The notes under the pieces: model-generated | The model's database searches: none | What the model was told of the DNA's origin: nothing | Seen by the model: the letters and a program-made list of their open reading frames with translations, nothing else | Assembly: GCF_000189635.1 (NCBI RefSeq) | Contig: NW_002476534.1 | Coordinates: 620,001-684,000, forward strand | Source of the DNA: Tetrahymena thermophila SB210 | Taxonomy: Eukaryota; Ciliophora; Oligohymenophorea; Hymenostomatida; Tetrahymenidae | Length of the DNA: 64,000 nucleotides | Direction of reading: 5' to 3' | Part shown: piece after piece, positions 14,105 through 28,559 of the stretch | How the letters are laid out: the number at the start of each line of letters is the position of its first letter | How positions within the stretch are numbered: position 1 is the stretch's first letter | Made by a program: the position numbers and the translations under genes

Positions 14105-17100
14105 TCAAACTAAATGATTCTCTACTTTTATCCTAAAAACATTTTTAATTTAAAATAAAACAAAAATGTATAATTATTAATTACTGTGAGATTAGAGATT
14201 CGCATAATGATAAGTAATCCATATCAGTTGAAATTTTAGATAGAGAGTCTTCTTCTTCTTCATAATCTCTAGGGACTTTATTATTATTAATTAAGTAATT
14301 ATACATTTTAATAATTAAATTAATTAAATAACATACTTGATTTCATTGAAGATCTCTTACTTTTTTCGTTAGGTAATTCTGCAAAACCTTTTTTTTAGCA
14401 TTTTAAAATAAAAAATTGCAAATATTTTCAAATTGGTTCAAAAATTTTTATTGATTACTGATCCTTTTCTTAGAGTTTATATTTGATTTTGTATTTTCAA
14501 TCTGTAATTCAGTTTTTATTGAATTTCTTCTACTTTCTTAGAAGCTTACAGAATCAAATTATTCTTTTTTCTATTAGTTTGCTGTTTCCGCTACTTCTTA
14601 GACTTTCTACTGAATAATTTAAATAAATAAAATTAATTAAAGAAACTTTAAAAATCAATTTGAATAAACAAATTTACATTTAATACTTCAGGCTTTATAT
14701 CTTCTACGTTTTATTAAACTTCTTCTACATTTTTATCATCTTATTCTTCCTCATCTTCATATTGCATGTTTCCATAGTCTTCGAAGAAGTTTTTCATTTT
14801 TGATAACTCTTCTTTGTATATCCCTAATGCTTTTTATAGATCGATTTTCCATTACGCTAACTACCTTTCTTGACAAAGAAAATTAGATTTTTTTTAGTAA
14901 ACTTGAGTTGAAAAAAGAAATTTTAGTGTAAATGATGAAGGCACTCCATGCGAATTTAATATTGATTCTAATTTTTGCTAAGTGATAGTATTTTCTTCAA
15001 AAAGCTTTAAAATGCTCATTATTTTCCATTAGCATTTCAAAAATTTTCGATCAATTTTCTGTAAATATTTTAAGATAAAATTAGCAATCATATTCATTTC
15101 ATATTTTTTTGCACTTTTTTCTTTAATTTCTCTAATTTCTACTTCATCTTCAAAGTATTTTTGTATTTCATCCATCATTCTCACAAAAATACTCATTTTT
15201 TTATCTTGCTTTTTCATACTTATTTTCAAATATTCTAAAAATGTCTCTTTGTCAACCTATTATTTTCATTCATTTTTTATCAATTTACTTTTATAAATTC
15301 TCAAAATTTATTTCAATAAAAATTAATGCTTTTCTAATAACTACTTGTAATTGATTAAGATATATATTATTTCAATATATCAAACAAGCTATTTATATTT
15401 GATAGTAATATAATAATTAAATATTTCATCTGATTAGAAAGTAGGTTATCAAAAGTTATATTATAAATTATACGATTCAAAAAATAATTTAGATTCAAGC
15501 AAAATGAAAGTTTTCTTTAAAGTAAAAAATTCTAACTTATGTTAATTCTATTCAATTCTTTTAAATTACTTGTTGCACAATTATCTGAGAATTCTCTTTT
15601 TTTTCTTCTTGAGCATATTTATAAAGGCCAACAACTCTTTTTATAATAACATCAGCTTCGTCTTTTTTATATGAAGATTTTATTAAATACTCAGCAAGAT
15701 CTTCTTTTTTAAGAACTTATTAAACTTTTCTAGTTTCATTATCAGAAAAATAGCTTGAAATAAAATCTTAAAAAAGTGCTATTTCATGAGATTTATGTAG
15801 TATTAATTAGATAAAAGCTTTTGCAATTATTTCTATTTCAAGTATTTATTTAACCTAAAGAGAATTTTTGAAGAATTTTGCAAGTATAATTCGCATTTTC
15901 ATATATTTATTTCTATCTTCAATTATTTTTTTATATTAAGCATGAAGTTTCTCACCATATAAACTTAAAACTCTATCTAATGAAGACTATTCCTTATCTT
16001 CAATTTATTTTAAATTAGTTAGTAGCTTTTTATAATTAAACTAAAAAAAAAACACAATTTATTTACAATTTCATTGATTTCAAAATTAATTACTGTCCAA
16101 TAGCATGCATCATAATGTATTTGGGCATTTAATTTTTTTGCTTTTGCTAAACTAAATTTTTATTCTATTTTCTCTTTACTTTCATAATATCTATTAAAAT
16201 TATATACAAGAGCTCTCATTGAAATTTTGTTTAAACATATTTTTTCATCGTAAACGCTAGAAAAAAAGTTATTTAAGATAGAATCTATTTTCTCGTTTGT
16301 AAACTAATGTTTAAAGCTGCTTAAAAAATCTTTTATTTCCTATTTATTAACTTTAAATAATTCAATTTTACAAAAAATTTATTTGACAGTATATTTTTAA
16401 TTTTCAAATATCTTTAATAAAGAATTTATTTATTGATTTCTACTTTATCCAATTTAATAAATTTTAAATTCTTTTCATAAAGAAAAAATTATTTTAAAAA
16501 TTCTATTTACTTGATACTTATTTTTATTTATAACCCACTTATTAAATTTTATAAAATTAGATTAATAAATTTTCTTTTAAAAAACAGACTAAAGGGAGGA
16601 GTGTGAAGAGTTAAGCAAGATAAAATAATAATTATTTTCATTAAATTAAAATATTATTTAAAATAAAGTTGAAAATAAAATATTACATTAAATTTGATCA
16701 GTATCAACTAGTTTATTATTTTTTTTGATGTATTCTTAAAGACAACACTTTAATTCATTTTTTTTTTTACCATTTTTTAAAAGCATATGTTTAAGTAACT
16801 TGTAAAATTCAAATATAAACTAAGTTTGCTTCTACATTTAAATTAATAAATAAATAAATTAATTTTAAATACTGAGGAAGGTAATAAAAAATGTTTATTA
16901 AGTTACTTAGGATATTTCATAAAACTCTTCTCTTTCTTCTTTTGATTAGCATTCAATATTTTATTATAACTCTACTTTATTTTAGTTTGAATTTTTTGTA
17001 ATTTTATGAGAGCACAAGTTAGTGCTTTTATTCCAATCGTTGTTATGAGAGTAATTATACTTTTTTAAATCCTCTTGAACAAAAAATTATATTAATTTAC

Positions 17101-17561
17101 TTATTTTAAGTTTCAAATAATTTCTTTGTTTATTTTGGATAGATATTTACCTTCTTTCATAGTTCCTTTTTCCTTCGGAGTTAATCTTTTATTCACCTTT
17201 GTTATGTAAATATATGGCCTAGCTATATGTTGAGGTAAAATATCTTTCAGATTGAATTCTTGAAAGATTTGGTTTGGGTCATCCCTATATATAGTAATCA
17301 AAATTGCATTAACCTTAATCTTAATTAGGTAAACAAAGAATACTTGTGGATTTTACTCTTAAAACCAATCAAATCAAGATCACATGCTTTATCTTTTGCT
17401 GGAATTGATGGTGGAAATACATTATGTTTAAATTGTTCTAAAAACTTTTAACGAGTCAAATGCAGAGGATTTATAATGCCTAGAGGACTATGGAAAAATT
17501 TGCGTTAGTATCCCCTCTTATCTATTAAAATCTGTCTACCAATTGGCATAAATTCAGTCAT
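14105..17561 (-). CDS. Unrecognised 11-exon helical protein
   Basis: Exons, in minus-strand order: 17561-17344, 17284-17151, 17073-16907, 16831-16511, 16411-16067, 16040-15570, 15256-14678, 14609-14459, 14387-14337, 14275-14185 and 14132-14105. All ten introns have GT..AG ends and every codon phase closes, giving 851 residues from ATG 17561 to TGA. The N-terminus (MTEFMPIGRQILIDKRGYQR) is followed by a long Lys/Glu-rich helical protein with short hydrophobic heptads. The C-terminus is acidic and serine-rich (DYEEEEDSLSKIS). No signal peptide or membrane span. Introns are 52-99 nt except one of 313 nt and one of only 26 nt (16041-16066). The last short exon is the least certain. No family was recognised; a cytosolic or cytoskeletal role would be guesswork. 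Confidence 0.75.
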
Positions 17562-18601
17562 TTTTAATACTTTTTTAAGATAGATATGCTTGCTTACTTA
17601 ATGCTTTTATATTAATGCTAATTAAAAATAAAGCAACTTTTGAATTTAACAATAATCAAATTTAAAATACTTATTTGAGGTTATTAGTTATATCAATCCT
17701 ATTCTTTCTTTAAAAATGTAAAAAGTTAACAAAATAAAGAAAATAAATTATCATAAAATTAAATTAAAAATGATTTCTCTAAGCATATTTCATAATTAAA
17801 TAAAATAAACCAGTTGATTTTTTCAAAATTTTTAAGTTTTATTATTGAAATGATTTTACTTGTTGGAATTAAAAAATAGCTATTTTGAGAAAATTGCCAG
17901 GCTTTTTAAAATCTAAATATGTTTTTAATTTGTATTTATTTTATATCAGAAATTACTTATGATGAAATGAATTTATTTGATTAATTCAATAAAAAATAAG
18001 TAATTTCAAAAATGAATTAATCTTTTTTAGTTATTTTTTAGAAGTCGTTGCTATCGAAATTAAAAATCCAATAATTTATAATATTTGATTTAAAAACTCT
18101 TTTAAATGCGATAATATATCATTCAAACTTTTTATTTTATTTATTTTGACATATTTAAGTTAAAAGAAAACTCACATACATACAGATAGATACTTACAAA
18201 AATAATACATTTTTTAAAAATTATACAACTCAAAGAACTTTTTAAAATTCATCTAGCTCAAAAAAACTTTTTAAAAAAATTATCTGTTATTCCAAACTCT
18301 TTAAAGGCACTAAATTTAATTGTTTTTCTTTTCTTTTCAAATTACTTTGCAATTTTGATGTTATATAGGTACTTTGGCTGAATTCCTTCCTTTGCACAAA
18401 AAAAATTTGGTAATAAAGATAAAATGTGATAACTTTTTTAAATTGTTTACTGTTTAAGTTTATTCAATCAAGTCTAATTTTTTAAATGTTTAGTTCTCAT
18501 AAATACATAAGTATATTCTACTAATAATAAAATAGTTCAACAAACAATAATTTAGTAATAAACAAACAATAATAGTGCTTAACAGAAAATTGGAAATCTT
18601 G
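17562..18601. other. Divergent intergenic region
   Basis: Spacer between an 11-exon gene reading left and a YHN gene reading right. The last ~60 bases before 18602 contain a CAA/TAA-rich leader (with aataatagtgctta) that recurs just before the starts of the 33.6, 41.3 and 46.3 kb copies. Confidence 0.55.
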
Positions 18602-19913
18602 ATGATCAAATTAGAGGAAGAATAATAAAAATTTTCTAACTAAACTCAAAATCTATGTCAACTCACTTCAAACGTTTGTTCAAAAAAATTTCAAATACCT
18701 TCAAAGTAATGCTATTACCGCTATGTAAGCAATCCTAAATCAGTTACAGTAGTGTGCACTTAATAAGAAATTAATAATAAACATTGTTCAATTCGCTACA
18801 TAAATAATAAAATTTAAACTGATTAGTCATCACAATATACATAGTATACAAAAGAATTCTATATTAACTAATTCATCAAAAACATTTATAACTAAAATTG
18901 GGTTTTGGATTAGCAGCTAAACAGTCATTGTACTATAAACAACATCTAGTATAGATGCATAAAAAAAGAAGAAGGGACTCATTAATCATCATTATTGTAA
19001 ACTAAGATGATATCAAGTCAGGATTACTTAACCAGTTAAGATTTACTAAATACCATGACAGACTATTTACAATCAATAAAACCACGATTCCTGGATATAT
19101 TTTCAAGTTACTCTGATGAAGCTATCATGTTGAAAGTTAAGGAAGGCAGCTAAAGCTCTCTGGATGCATTTGTTAATTAAATTTTTCAGAAGTTTTATAC
19201 TGCAGCAATAATAAAAGTAAAAAACAAACACATATTATTAAGTTAAAATAATAATAGCAAAAGAAATATTAAGTAAATTCAATTACTAATTAATAAATTT
19301 CTAATCAAAGTTTTTTTATGAATCCAAATAAATAAATAGGAGTAAAAATGAGGGGAGAAATATTATGAAAGCTAAAAGTCAAAGCGAATACCATAATTTC
19401 AAAAACAGTTTCATGAATATTATCACTTAGCTGGTTTGCCCTCAGATTTTGGATTGTTTTGATCTCAGCCAATATACAAAAAACAGCTTAATCGAAACAG
19501 TAGAAAGATTAAGAGAAATTTCAGTAAAATTTCGTCCTTTAAAGGGAAAATACCATTATTACTCAAATATACACTATAATTTATTATTCTTTAACTATTA
19601 TGAAACGAGTTACTAGCATTTAAAGCGCAGTTCTATAATTCAGGATTTACATTTTAAAGTATTTAAATTAGATACTTAAGAATTTTAAAAAGTAAATTTT
19701 AATGAAATAATAAAAGCCAATCATTTGAAATATTTGTTTGGCTAAATAATAATTAAATGTCTCGAGATTGCTGAAAGCTAATTTTCAGGAAATTCTAATA
19801 ATATAAGTAATATAAGTTAAAGTGATTATCTAAAAAGTCGCTATTTCTACATTGGTAAAGTAAAGAAAGGAATACAAAAGCTATTAAAAGGTAAAAAGGC
19901 AAATAGATTTTGA
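18602..19913 (+). CDS. YHN-family protein
   Basis: Exons 18602-19272 and 19340-19913 around a 67-nt phase-2 intron encode 414 residues. The start MIKLEEEQQK matches the other copies. The N-terminal block has two Cys motifs (QCYYRY and HCSIRYIN). A Gln/Asn/Ser-rich linker follows, then the conserved YLQSIKPRFLDIFSSYSDEA block and FQKFYTAA. Exon 2 carries the C-terminal domain: SEYHNFKNSFMNIITQLV, LDCFDLSQY, VKFRPLKGKYHYYSNIHYNL, KVFKLD, LFGQIII, and the basic tail KVKKGIQKLLKGKKANRF. No signal peptide or membrane span; the basic end could bind nucleic acid or be a nuclear signal, which is speculation. It lies outside the tandem array and is more divergent than the 33-47 kb copies. Function unknown. 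Confidence 0.85.
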
Positions 19914-22724
19914 TGGATCTTTCATTGAATTGCGAAAATATATATTAACTAATTTTTATTCATTATTATATAAAAAATATACTCAAATTTAAATATTCAT
20001 TTCTGTTTGTTTGTTAATTTATAGATTTTTTCTCTATATTTTATAAAATTATGCCATGACATACTTTAAAAAAGCAAAATTTAACAAATTTTTACCATTT
20101 TTTCTAAGTATTTGTAATAATTTCTATTTTATGAAAAAAAAAATAGCTTTTAGATTACAGATATATTTGCTGAATTGAATTGATTAAAATAAGTGTTTTT
20201 TGTTATCAAGTTGCATTTAAATGAATTACTTTTCAAAAAATTAGAAGATTGCTAAAATTAATTAACAATTAAAAAATTCTATGAGCTAAGCTTATAATTA
20301 ATTAGATTAGTTCATAGAAATTTCGGATTTTTTTAAATCCATAAATCTTTAAATTTCTTTTATTAAATATAAAGGAAAATTAGATAGATTACCAAATTTT
20401 CAAATTTAATAACAATAAAATGAATTTTTTAAATAATTATTTTATAATCCTAAAATTTTCAAGTTACTTTTTTTGTAAAGTTGTGTTTTAAGAGTTATTT
20501 TGATAGATACTATTGTTTTTATGGATGTTTTGCTTTTTTTACATAATTTACTTTGCAAAATCAATCTGTAACCTTCTAAGATTAATAATTTAGTAACTAA
20601 TTATATTGGAAATTGACTGAAAGAAAAAAAATAAATCATCAAATTAATTTAAAGAAGATTTTTGTAAATTTTCTTTGAATTTCTTTTATTTAATTCTTAT
20701 TGTCATACTTAACAGCAAACATTTTTAATGTGTAATGAATAACATAATCATAATAGTATTTAAATTTATTTTATTTTTTAAAATATTAAATTTGAAAGAC
20801 TTGTTAACCTAATAAGGAAGAACTAAATTTAGTAGATGGCTTTAGTTAGTTAGTTATCATATATAAATATAGTAAATCAGGAAACAAACAAATTAATAAA
20901 AAAAGATATCAATGTAATTTACATTTTCAATTATATATTCATATAAGATTAGATGAAAAATTAACTAGAAATACAAATATTTCCTAGAATTGATGACGTG
21001 GTTTTATTTATATAAAATTCTTTCACGAATATTAATTAATTATTTGTCAAATATATATGAAAAAAGGTGTGAACAAAAATTTTTTAGAGTTTTATATTAG
21101 TTTTAAGATCAAAATGATTTATTTTTAAAATCTTGTATTATGTTACAATTTACTTTATTTAAAAATTGCTTTACAAATTAATTTGATGTTAGAATCAAAT
21201 TATTTTGTTTTTTATTTTTAATTTTATCCTTTTTTAATAGCTAAACACAACAGATTTACCAATCAATTTTATAAAATACAATCCTTTCTATCTTTCTAAT
21301 TCGTAGAAATACACATTTACTTTAATTAATTAATTTATTTACTTACTTCTGTTTTTAACCATATTTATTATTAACTCAGTTCCAATATTTTATTAATATC
21401 TGAAAATTAAATGAAAAATGAAATTTTTAAGCAGTAAAATACAATTTTCATGAATATTAATTATCATAATTTTCTTTCAATTTAACAATCAGTAATTAGA
21501 GTATTAATATTATTTGTTTAATTATTTTTATTTAAATTATAGATAAATTATAATTATTATTGTTTAAGGATAGTCTGGTAAATAATTATCACTAATCTAA
21601 CAAGATAATATTTTTTAAATCTAAATTTGAATTCTATTTTCTTAATTTATTTTCTATTTAATCATTTTTAACAAACTAAAAAATTAATTAGTTTTTTAAT
21701 AATCCTTGATTCCATTTGATTTCCTTTCATTTTAATATCTCATTTGTCTGATTATCTATGTTTTTGTCAATCATCCTTTAATAAATTTTTTAATCAATCT
21801 ATGTTTGAATTGATTAAAATATTTTTAAAGTTTTAGATTGGAGTTTTTATAAGTTTAAAATATTTGTTTATATTCAATAAATTTAAAATAAACTATAATT
21901 TTTCATAAAGGTATTTCACAATAACCGAGGACATTTCTAACAATAAAATTTTTCAAAATTTTCATGAAAAGATTTTTTAAAATAAATTTATAGTTAAATA
22001 AAATAGCAAGTACAATCATCTTTATTATTTTAGATATTTCATCATTTTTAAATAAAAAATATTTTTGTTTCTCTTTATTATTTTATAATTATAAAATCAA
22101 AAAAAATATCATAATCAAATCGATTTTTAAAACTCCATTTTACAAAAATGTGTAAAGAATTTTATTTCAATTTACTTTATTTATATTTAATCAAAAAATA
22201 ATACTGATTTGGAAGAATATTATCAATTTAGAATTTTATTTAAGTGTCATCTATCTATCTATCAGAAGCAAATTTAAATTCATAAATAAATTGAACTGTA
22301 TTAATGCTTAAGATTATTTTAAAACTCTTTTTATAGTTATTGCACAAATCGTACTTATTATCTTACTAAAAATAGTATTAATGAATGCGCATTTTTAAGT
22401 AATTTTATGATTAATTTCTTCTACATGACATTTATTTTCTATATGTATTTATTATTCCCTCTGAATAATTTTAAAACCAAAATATTATATTTTAATTTCT
22501 TTTTCATTTTTTTCATAAAAAGTGTAGTTTTTAGAAAATAATATTGACTTTTATTTAAAACGATTTTTCATCTTATTTTTTAAGAATATTAACATGTAAA
22601 AATAAGATATGTTTTGTATAGTATTAGATTAAAAATAATTGGAACAACGAATTTTCTAAAAAATCAAGTAAAAATTAATTGAAAATTTTTGTAGAAATTT
22701 TCTTTTAATTGCAAAAATGAAAAA
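19914..22724. other. Intergenic, AT-rich
   Basis: No coding pattern on either strand. Short tetranucleotide runs (ctat) occur near 22,250. Nothing else recognised. Confidence 0.5.
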
Positions 22725-22938
22725 TTCTGAAGTTATGAGATTCAATTATTTTAAATATCTATTTGGATAGAGAATGATTTATTGTTTATAATTAGATTAA
22801 AGAGAAATATAAGCTAATATAAATATCAAATTATTATATGCGAAAATGATAAACAAAACAAACACTACTTTTAATATAAGTAAAGTAAGAAAAGGGATAT
22901 AAAAACCAATAAAAGGAAAAAAATCAAATTGATTTGTT
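22725..22938 (+). pseudogene. Fragment of YHN-family last exon
   Basis: In one frame this stretch resembles the C-terminal third of the family: an FKYLFGQRMIYCLQ block matching LFGQIIIQCLQ, then after a decayed gap a KVRKGIQKPIKGKKSN-like tail matching KVKKGIQKL..GKK. Everything upstream of the LFGQ block is missing, the normal terminal Arg/Gly-Phe-stop is degraded, and the joining region is shortened. It looks like a relic of an older copy lying between the 18.6 and 25.2 kb genes. Confidence 0.7.
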
Positions 22939-25247
22939 GGTTAAGTTAAATTAAATAAAAAAAATTAATAGATCTAATATCTCTTTATTTATTATTACTT
23001 AAAATTAAGTATAATTTAAATTATTTGAAAAATATGTAAAAAATATAAATAAAATAAATGATTTAAAATTATTTAAATAAATTCAAACTGTAAATAATTT
23101 TAAAAATTAAAACTTTCTATTTATTTATTTAATTTTACTAAATTATTTATTAATCCTTTTTATTTAAAAGCAATTTGTTTAAGACAATTTAATTAAAATA
23201 ATAACGAGAGTAAGAAAAAACTCATTAAAAAAATATTGTCATTTAAAAGAAAAATTTATTATTAATCAAATATATTCTCCATCAAATTGTTTTTAAATGT
23301 AACAAAATTAACTTCTATGAATTAAAGATATAAAGGATAATAAGAATGCCAACCCAGTAGAATATAAACCCATTTTGTCAAATTTACACGTATTAACAAG
23401 GAGGATTTTGTTTTATTTTATTCTTTAAAAACATCCTTAAGTTAGAACTTTTACGGTATATTAAATTATATATAATTAAAACAATAATAAAAAGAGTAAA
23501 CACAAGAAAATTTTTTAAAATTTCAGATTAATTACTAGATCAATTAAAATTTATGTAATGTCATTTATGTTACAGTTTACTTTATTTGAAAATTAAAAAC
23601 CAAATAGATCTAATTTAAAAATCAGGTAGATTATTTGCTTTACCTATTTATTTATTTTTTCAAACTTTCATTAGATAATCATAGCAGAATACCAATTAAT
23701 TTCTTATATTATTTTTCTCTTTATATTTAAATTCTTATAAATTTTTTTAAATTTTCTTTGTTTTTCTTTACTTTACTTCACTTCTATTATTAGTCATATA
23801 CTTTATTTTATTTTCATATTTTTCGATTGATTTTTATTAATTCAAATGAGCATTCAAATTTGTAAGTCATAAAATTGATAATAATGGCTATTTTAATTAC
23901 GTGCTTTCAATTATACATTACGCAATCCAAGAAATAAAAGAGTTACTTTGTTTTTCTTTAAAAAAGTTAAAAATAAAAGTGTAAGTTTCATAGAAAAGCA
24001 AAATCTTAATCAATTATTCAAACTACTATGTTTTTGCAAAAATTTTAAAATGTCTTTATCTTAATCTTCTATTTCAAACCATTTAAGAAGCTAGTCAATT
24101 AATTGTCTTTTCATATACATGTATAAAAAAATATTTTTATAAAATAATTCGAATTCCTTATTGAATAGCAAGCATATCCTTTTTTTATTTACTTCCAATT
24201 ACTCTTTATATTATATACTTTCTTTCTAATTATCTACTAATAAAACATGTACCAAATAATGCTATTTTTTTATAAATTTAAAATATTTTTATGAAGTTAT
24301 AGTATTTAGAAAAATATTATAACTCTAATTTACTACTTTTCGTTTATAAAATTGTAATTTTTTATTTTATTTTCTTTATAAAAAAATTTATTTTATTATG
24401 ATTTTGTTATATTTTGTTTTGATTTTTAGTAAATTATATTTGATAAAAGATTAGAAATTAATTTATTTTTATATATTATATATTAAAGTTTGTATTTAAC
24501 AATTAAAAATAATTTCTATTTTGAACATAAAAAAATTTATTTAAATTATTTTCTTTTTAAAAATTTATTTTTTAAAAAAAAATGAAATGTTATAAGAATA
24601 CAAAGTGTATATTATTTAAAATAAGATATATTATATTTCACCTTTTGTAAATTAAATAAGCATTTCTTTGTAATTATTAATTTATTTATTCCTTTAATTT
24701 TCAAATGAAATCAAAAATTTGTTTTTATTATGATTTACTAAGATGATATTTTTTTATAATTTTTATTTTAGTAAAACAAGTAAAATTCTCCTAAAATAAT
24801 AATGTTTATCTGAATGTTTGTCATAATTTAAATTGAATAAATAAGTAACATTTTTAAGAAATAAATGATATTTTTTTACAATATCAATCATATAATATTA
24901 GAAAAATAAATATTAGTTGTAAATGATTTTTACTTTCTATTTTTTTGTCTTGTCATTAAATAAATCGGCTTGATTAATTTAATTTCTTTGCATTTCTGCT
25001 AAGGTTACTTTGTAAAATTTAATAATTAAAACAACTTGAAAATTTACTTTCAATTTAAAAATTATTGTTTTATTATAAATTTCATTAAAAGGCAGTTAAT
25101 TCATATTTTTATTTGTATTAATTTACTATATTCACTTTAAAATGTACTTAATTATTTAAATTATTGTCCCTTTTTGGTGGTTAATCTAATTATTAATAAT
25201 AATTCAACAATAAAACAATTATTATACTTTAATATAAAACAGGTTTG
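22939..25247. other. Intergenic, AT-rich
   Basis: AT-rich spacer with long T/A homopolymers around 24,400-24,600. No exon-like block seen. Confidence 0.5.
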
Positions 25248-26559
25248 ATGTTAAAAATAGAAGAAGAGTAATTAAATTTATTACTGTAAAGCTAAGATCA
25301 TATTATGAATAAGATTGATTAAAATTAGGATGAAAAGTATCTAGAAAGACATACTAAGTAATGCTTTTATCGCTTTTAGTAATTTCCTAACTAAGTGACT
25401 GTAGTATGCTCTCAATCAGAAATTACATAAAAGCAATGCTAAATAAGATTGATTAATAATAATGTTCGATAAAATTAATCACAGCAGTTTAGTTAATATT
25501 CAAAGACATTTTACTATGATTTATTCTTCAAAATAATATCACGCTACAATAATTCTTAAATTCAACTTGATAGAAACTGCATAACAAGAATGAAGAGTGT
25601 ATTCAGTAATATAAAAGAAGAAGAAAGTAACCATTTAGCATCACCATAAACAATGATGATAAGAACGAATCATTAACTTATAAATCAGGGTTTACTTAAT
25701 TAAGTTACTACCTATCTTTAGAAAATTAAACCGCGATTCTTTAAGGTGTTCTCATATTAAATTGATGAAATTGTCACACTTGATGTGAAGGATTGTTGCC
25801 AAGATATCCTAAAAAACTATGTCTGTTGTTTATTTCAAAAATTTTTGTCAAAAGAAAAAAATAAGGAAAGCAAACAAAAAATTTAAATTATTAGCTAATA
25901 ATATTTTAAGTAAAAAACAAATTATATGTATCTCTAATTATTAGTTATTAAATTATTTTCTTATCAAAATTTTAATAAAAAATAGTAACAAAAAATAAGG
26001 AAAGAAAATTCTGAAAAATAAATATGCCGTTGATCTTCATAACTTTAAAAATAGTTTTATGAGATTGGTCACTCAATTGATTTGCCCAAATATTTTAGAT
26101 TGCTTCAACCTTAGCGAATACCAAAAAAATAGCTTAATCGAAATAATCAAAAGACTAAAAGAAAACTCAGTAAAATTTCGCGCTCAATAAATTAAGTATC
26201 AGCACTACACAAAAATACATTACACTGCTTTATTTCTTAAGCACTATGAAACTGATTTTTATAAACTCAACAGAAATTCTAAAATTTCAGCATTCGAATG
26301 TAAAATTTATTAGTTGGATGTCTCAGAGTTCAAAAATTTGACATATTCTGAAATATTAAGATGCAATAATTTTAAATCTCTCTTTGGATAGATAATTATT
26401 TAATGTTTGCAAATAGCTGAGAGCTAATAATAAGTAAAAATAAAATGTAAAAGTAATGCATGTGATCATGATTTGCAAAATAATCGCTATTTTTACATTA
26501 ATAAAGTAAAAAAAGGGATATAAAAATTAATGATTGGAAAAAAAGCTAAGGGATTTTGA
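25248..26559 (+). CDS. YHN-family protein (divergent copy)
   Basis: Exons 25248-25909 and 25986-26559 around a 76-nt phase-2 intron encode 411 residues. The start MLKIEEEQ aligns with MIKLEEE of the other copies; a second in-frame ATG at 25306 is less likely. The N-terminus has KQCFYRF and KQCQIRLIN, the middle YLQKIKPRFFKVFSYQIDE, and exon 2 has LHNFKNSFMRLVTQLI, LDCFNLSEYQKNSLIE, VKFRAQ..KYQHYTKIHYTALF, SLFGQIII and KVKKGIQKLMIGKKAKGF. Exon 2 has exactly the same length as in three other copies. It replaces the usual YHN with LHN. It sits just left of the tandem array. Function unknown. Confidence 0.85.
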
Positions 26560-28559
26560 TTGGCATGCTTAATAAATTATAGTAGATCTTATATAATAAA
26601 TTAAAATATTTATTTATCTTCATAGAAGTAATTCAACAAAAGTTTTTATTTATAGATTATCAATCCAAATAAATTATTGAAATCATATAAAAATTTAAAT
26701 ATCTTAGATTAAATTCATATGTTTTAGGAAAAAAATGTTTTTACATTTATTTATTTTATGTAAATAGATTTATAAGATAATCCTTAAATTATATTTTCTT
26801 TTAAATTTAGTAATTTGTTCGATTTATTAAAATATAATTTGGCTAATTTTTACAAATATTGATTTTCTGCTTACTTTTTTACAAAAAATTAAATACATTA
26901 TCTTAAAGGGAATAATTGTTAATCAAAAATAGTAGTACCAATATCAAAAGCAAATCAAAAATTTAAGAGGAAAAATTATTTATATTCCTTTTTATTTTTT
27001 TAAATAAATTATTCAAATATTACCAAGTATAATAATTAATTACTATCATCTTATTGAGTCGATATAATAAATATTTGTAAAATTTTTTGTTAGATTTATA
27101 AAGCGAATATTTATTTGAATTAATGATTTTCTTACTGTAAAATTATCTATTCTAAATGAAAACAAAGTATGATTATAATAATAATAATAATATTAGTATG
27201 TTGTTATCCATCAAAATAAATTTAAAACATTTTCTAATGAAATCAAAAAACCAGCTTTGAATTTTTAAAAATTGTTTTATCAAATTTAAAGCTAGCTTAC
27301 AATCAAGTAATTCATAATTATGTTAAGATTTATAAACATATCATATGTGTTATCAAATAAAAAAAGAAAATTTTATTATTTTTTAGATCAAAAAGTAAAA
27401 TTAACATTAGAGTTTTAAAACCTTGATTTTAATTATAAGAATTTTTTATTTTTTAATCTATTTCAGATTTGAAGAAAACATCAAAAAAACTTCTTTAATC
27501 ATATTTATTTTGAGGTATGCTAATATTAAATAAGGACTTAACGTTTTTATTAATTATTTATTCCTATTTAAGTTATTTTTCTTAAATAATATAATATAAA
27601 AATAGAAACCTATAATTACCATCAAATATTATGCTTTTTTAATTTTGTTATTCTTCATTTATTTTAGACTCTTAATTTTTTTAATTTTGTTTTGTTTTTG
27701 ATATATTGATTTATATATCATTATTATATTTGTTATTGTTAATTAATTAATTTTATTAATGTCTAATATACTTAGATTTTTAATATTAATGATAGATTTA
27801 GATTTATATTATCTTCTTCAAGGGAATTATTCAAAGATTAAATTTCTTTATTAATTTTCCATCTTCTTTTTATTTCTACTCAACTGATATTGTATTAACT
27901 TTTATTCATGCTATATTTATTTTTTAGGAGCTTTATAACTTTCATTTAAACAAATAATTTGATTGAAAAATACTTCTTAGATAAATATTGCCATTTTTTG
28001 AGTTTTTTTTACTCAAAGATATTTTAATTAAGTTTTAAGAGTTTATTTTTGTTATTTTGTAACAACATCAGGACTTTAAATCATTTTTAAAAATAATTTT
28101 ATTTTATTTTTTTCAAGTAAATCATTTCATAATTACCTTCAGTATATTTAAATTAACTGATAAAAAATAAATATTATTTTGTGAATTTAGAAAGTGTATA
28201 CTTTTCCATTTTTATTTCAAACTGAAATAATTAAAAAAATGAGTAATCAGCTCCTTAATTTACTATATTTTTTCTTTGTAAAATTCCCATTTAAGAAGAT
28301 AAAATGAAAATAAGAAAATTTAATTAGTTAAATAGATCATTTAATTTTTTTCAATATTATAACAAAAATAACAATTTTTTATATAATAATTTTAAATACT
28401 AAAAATAAAAATATTTTTCGTTTTTGATAAAATCCTAAATTTAATTAATATTTTTTTAATTTAAATACTTTATTTTAGCATGCAATAAGCAATAGATTAT
28501 TTTTGGAATTTAAGAGGAGGGTGGAGAATTTTGGTATATCTTTGATATATTAAAATATA
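26560..28559. other. Intergenic, AT-rich
   Basis: About 2 kb without coding pattern. A TAA-type microsatellite lies at ~27,176-27,194. Confidence 0.5.
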
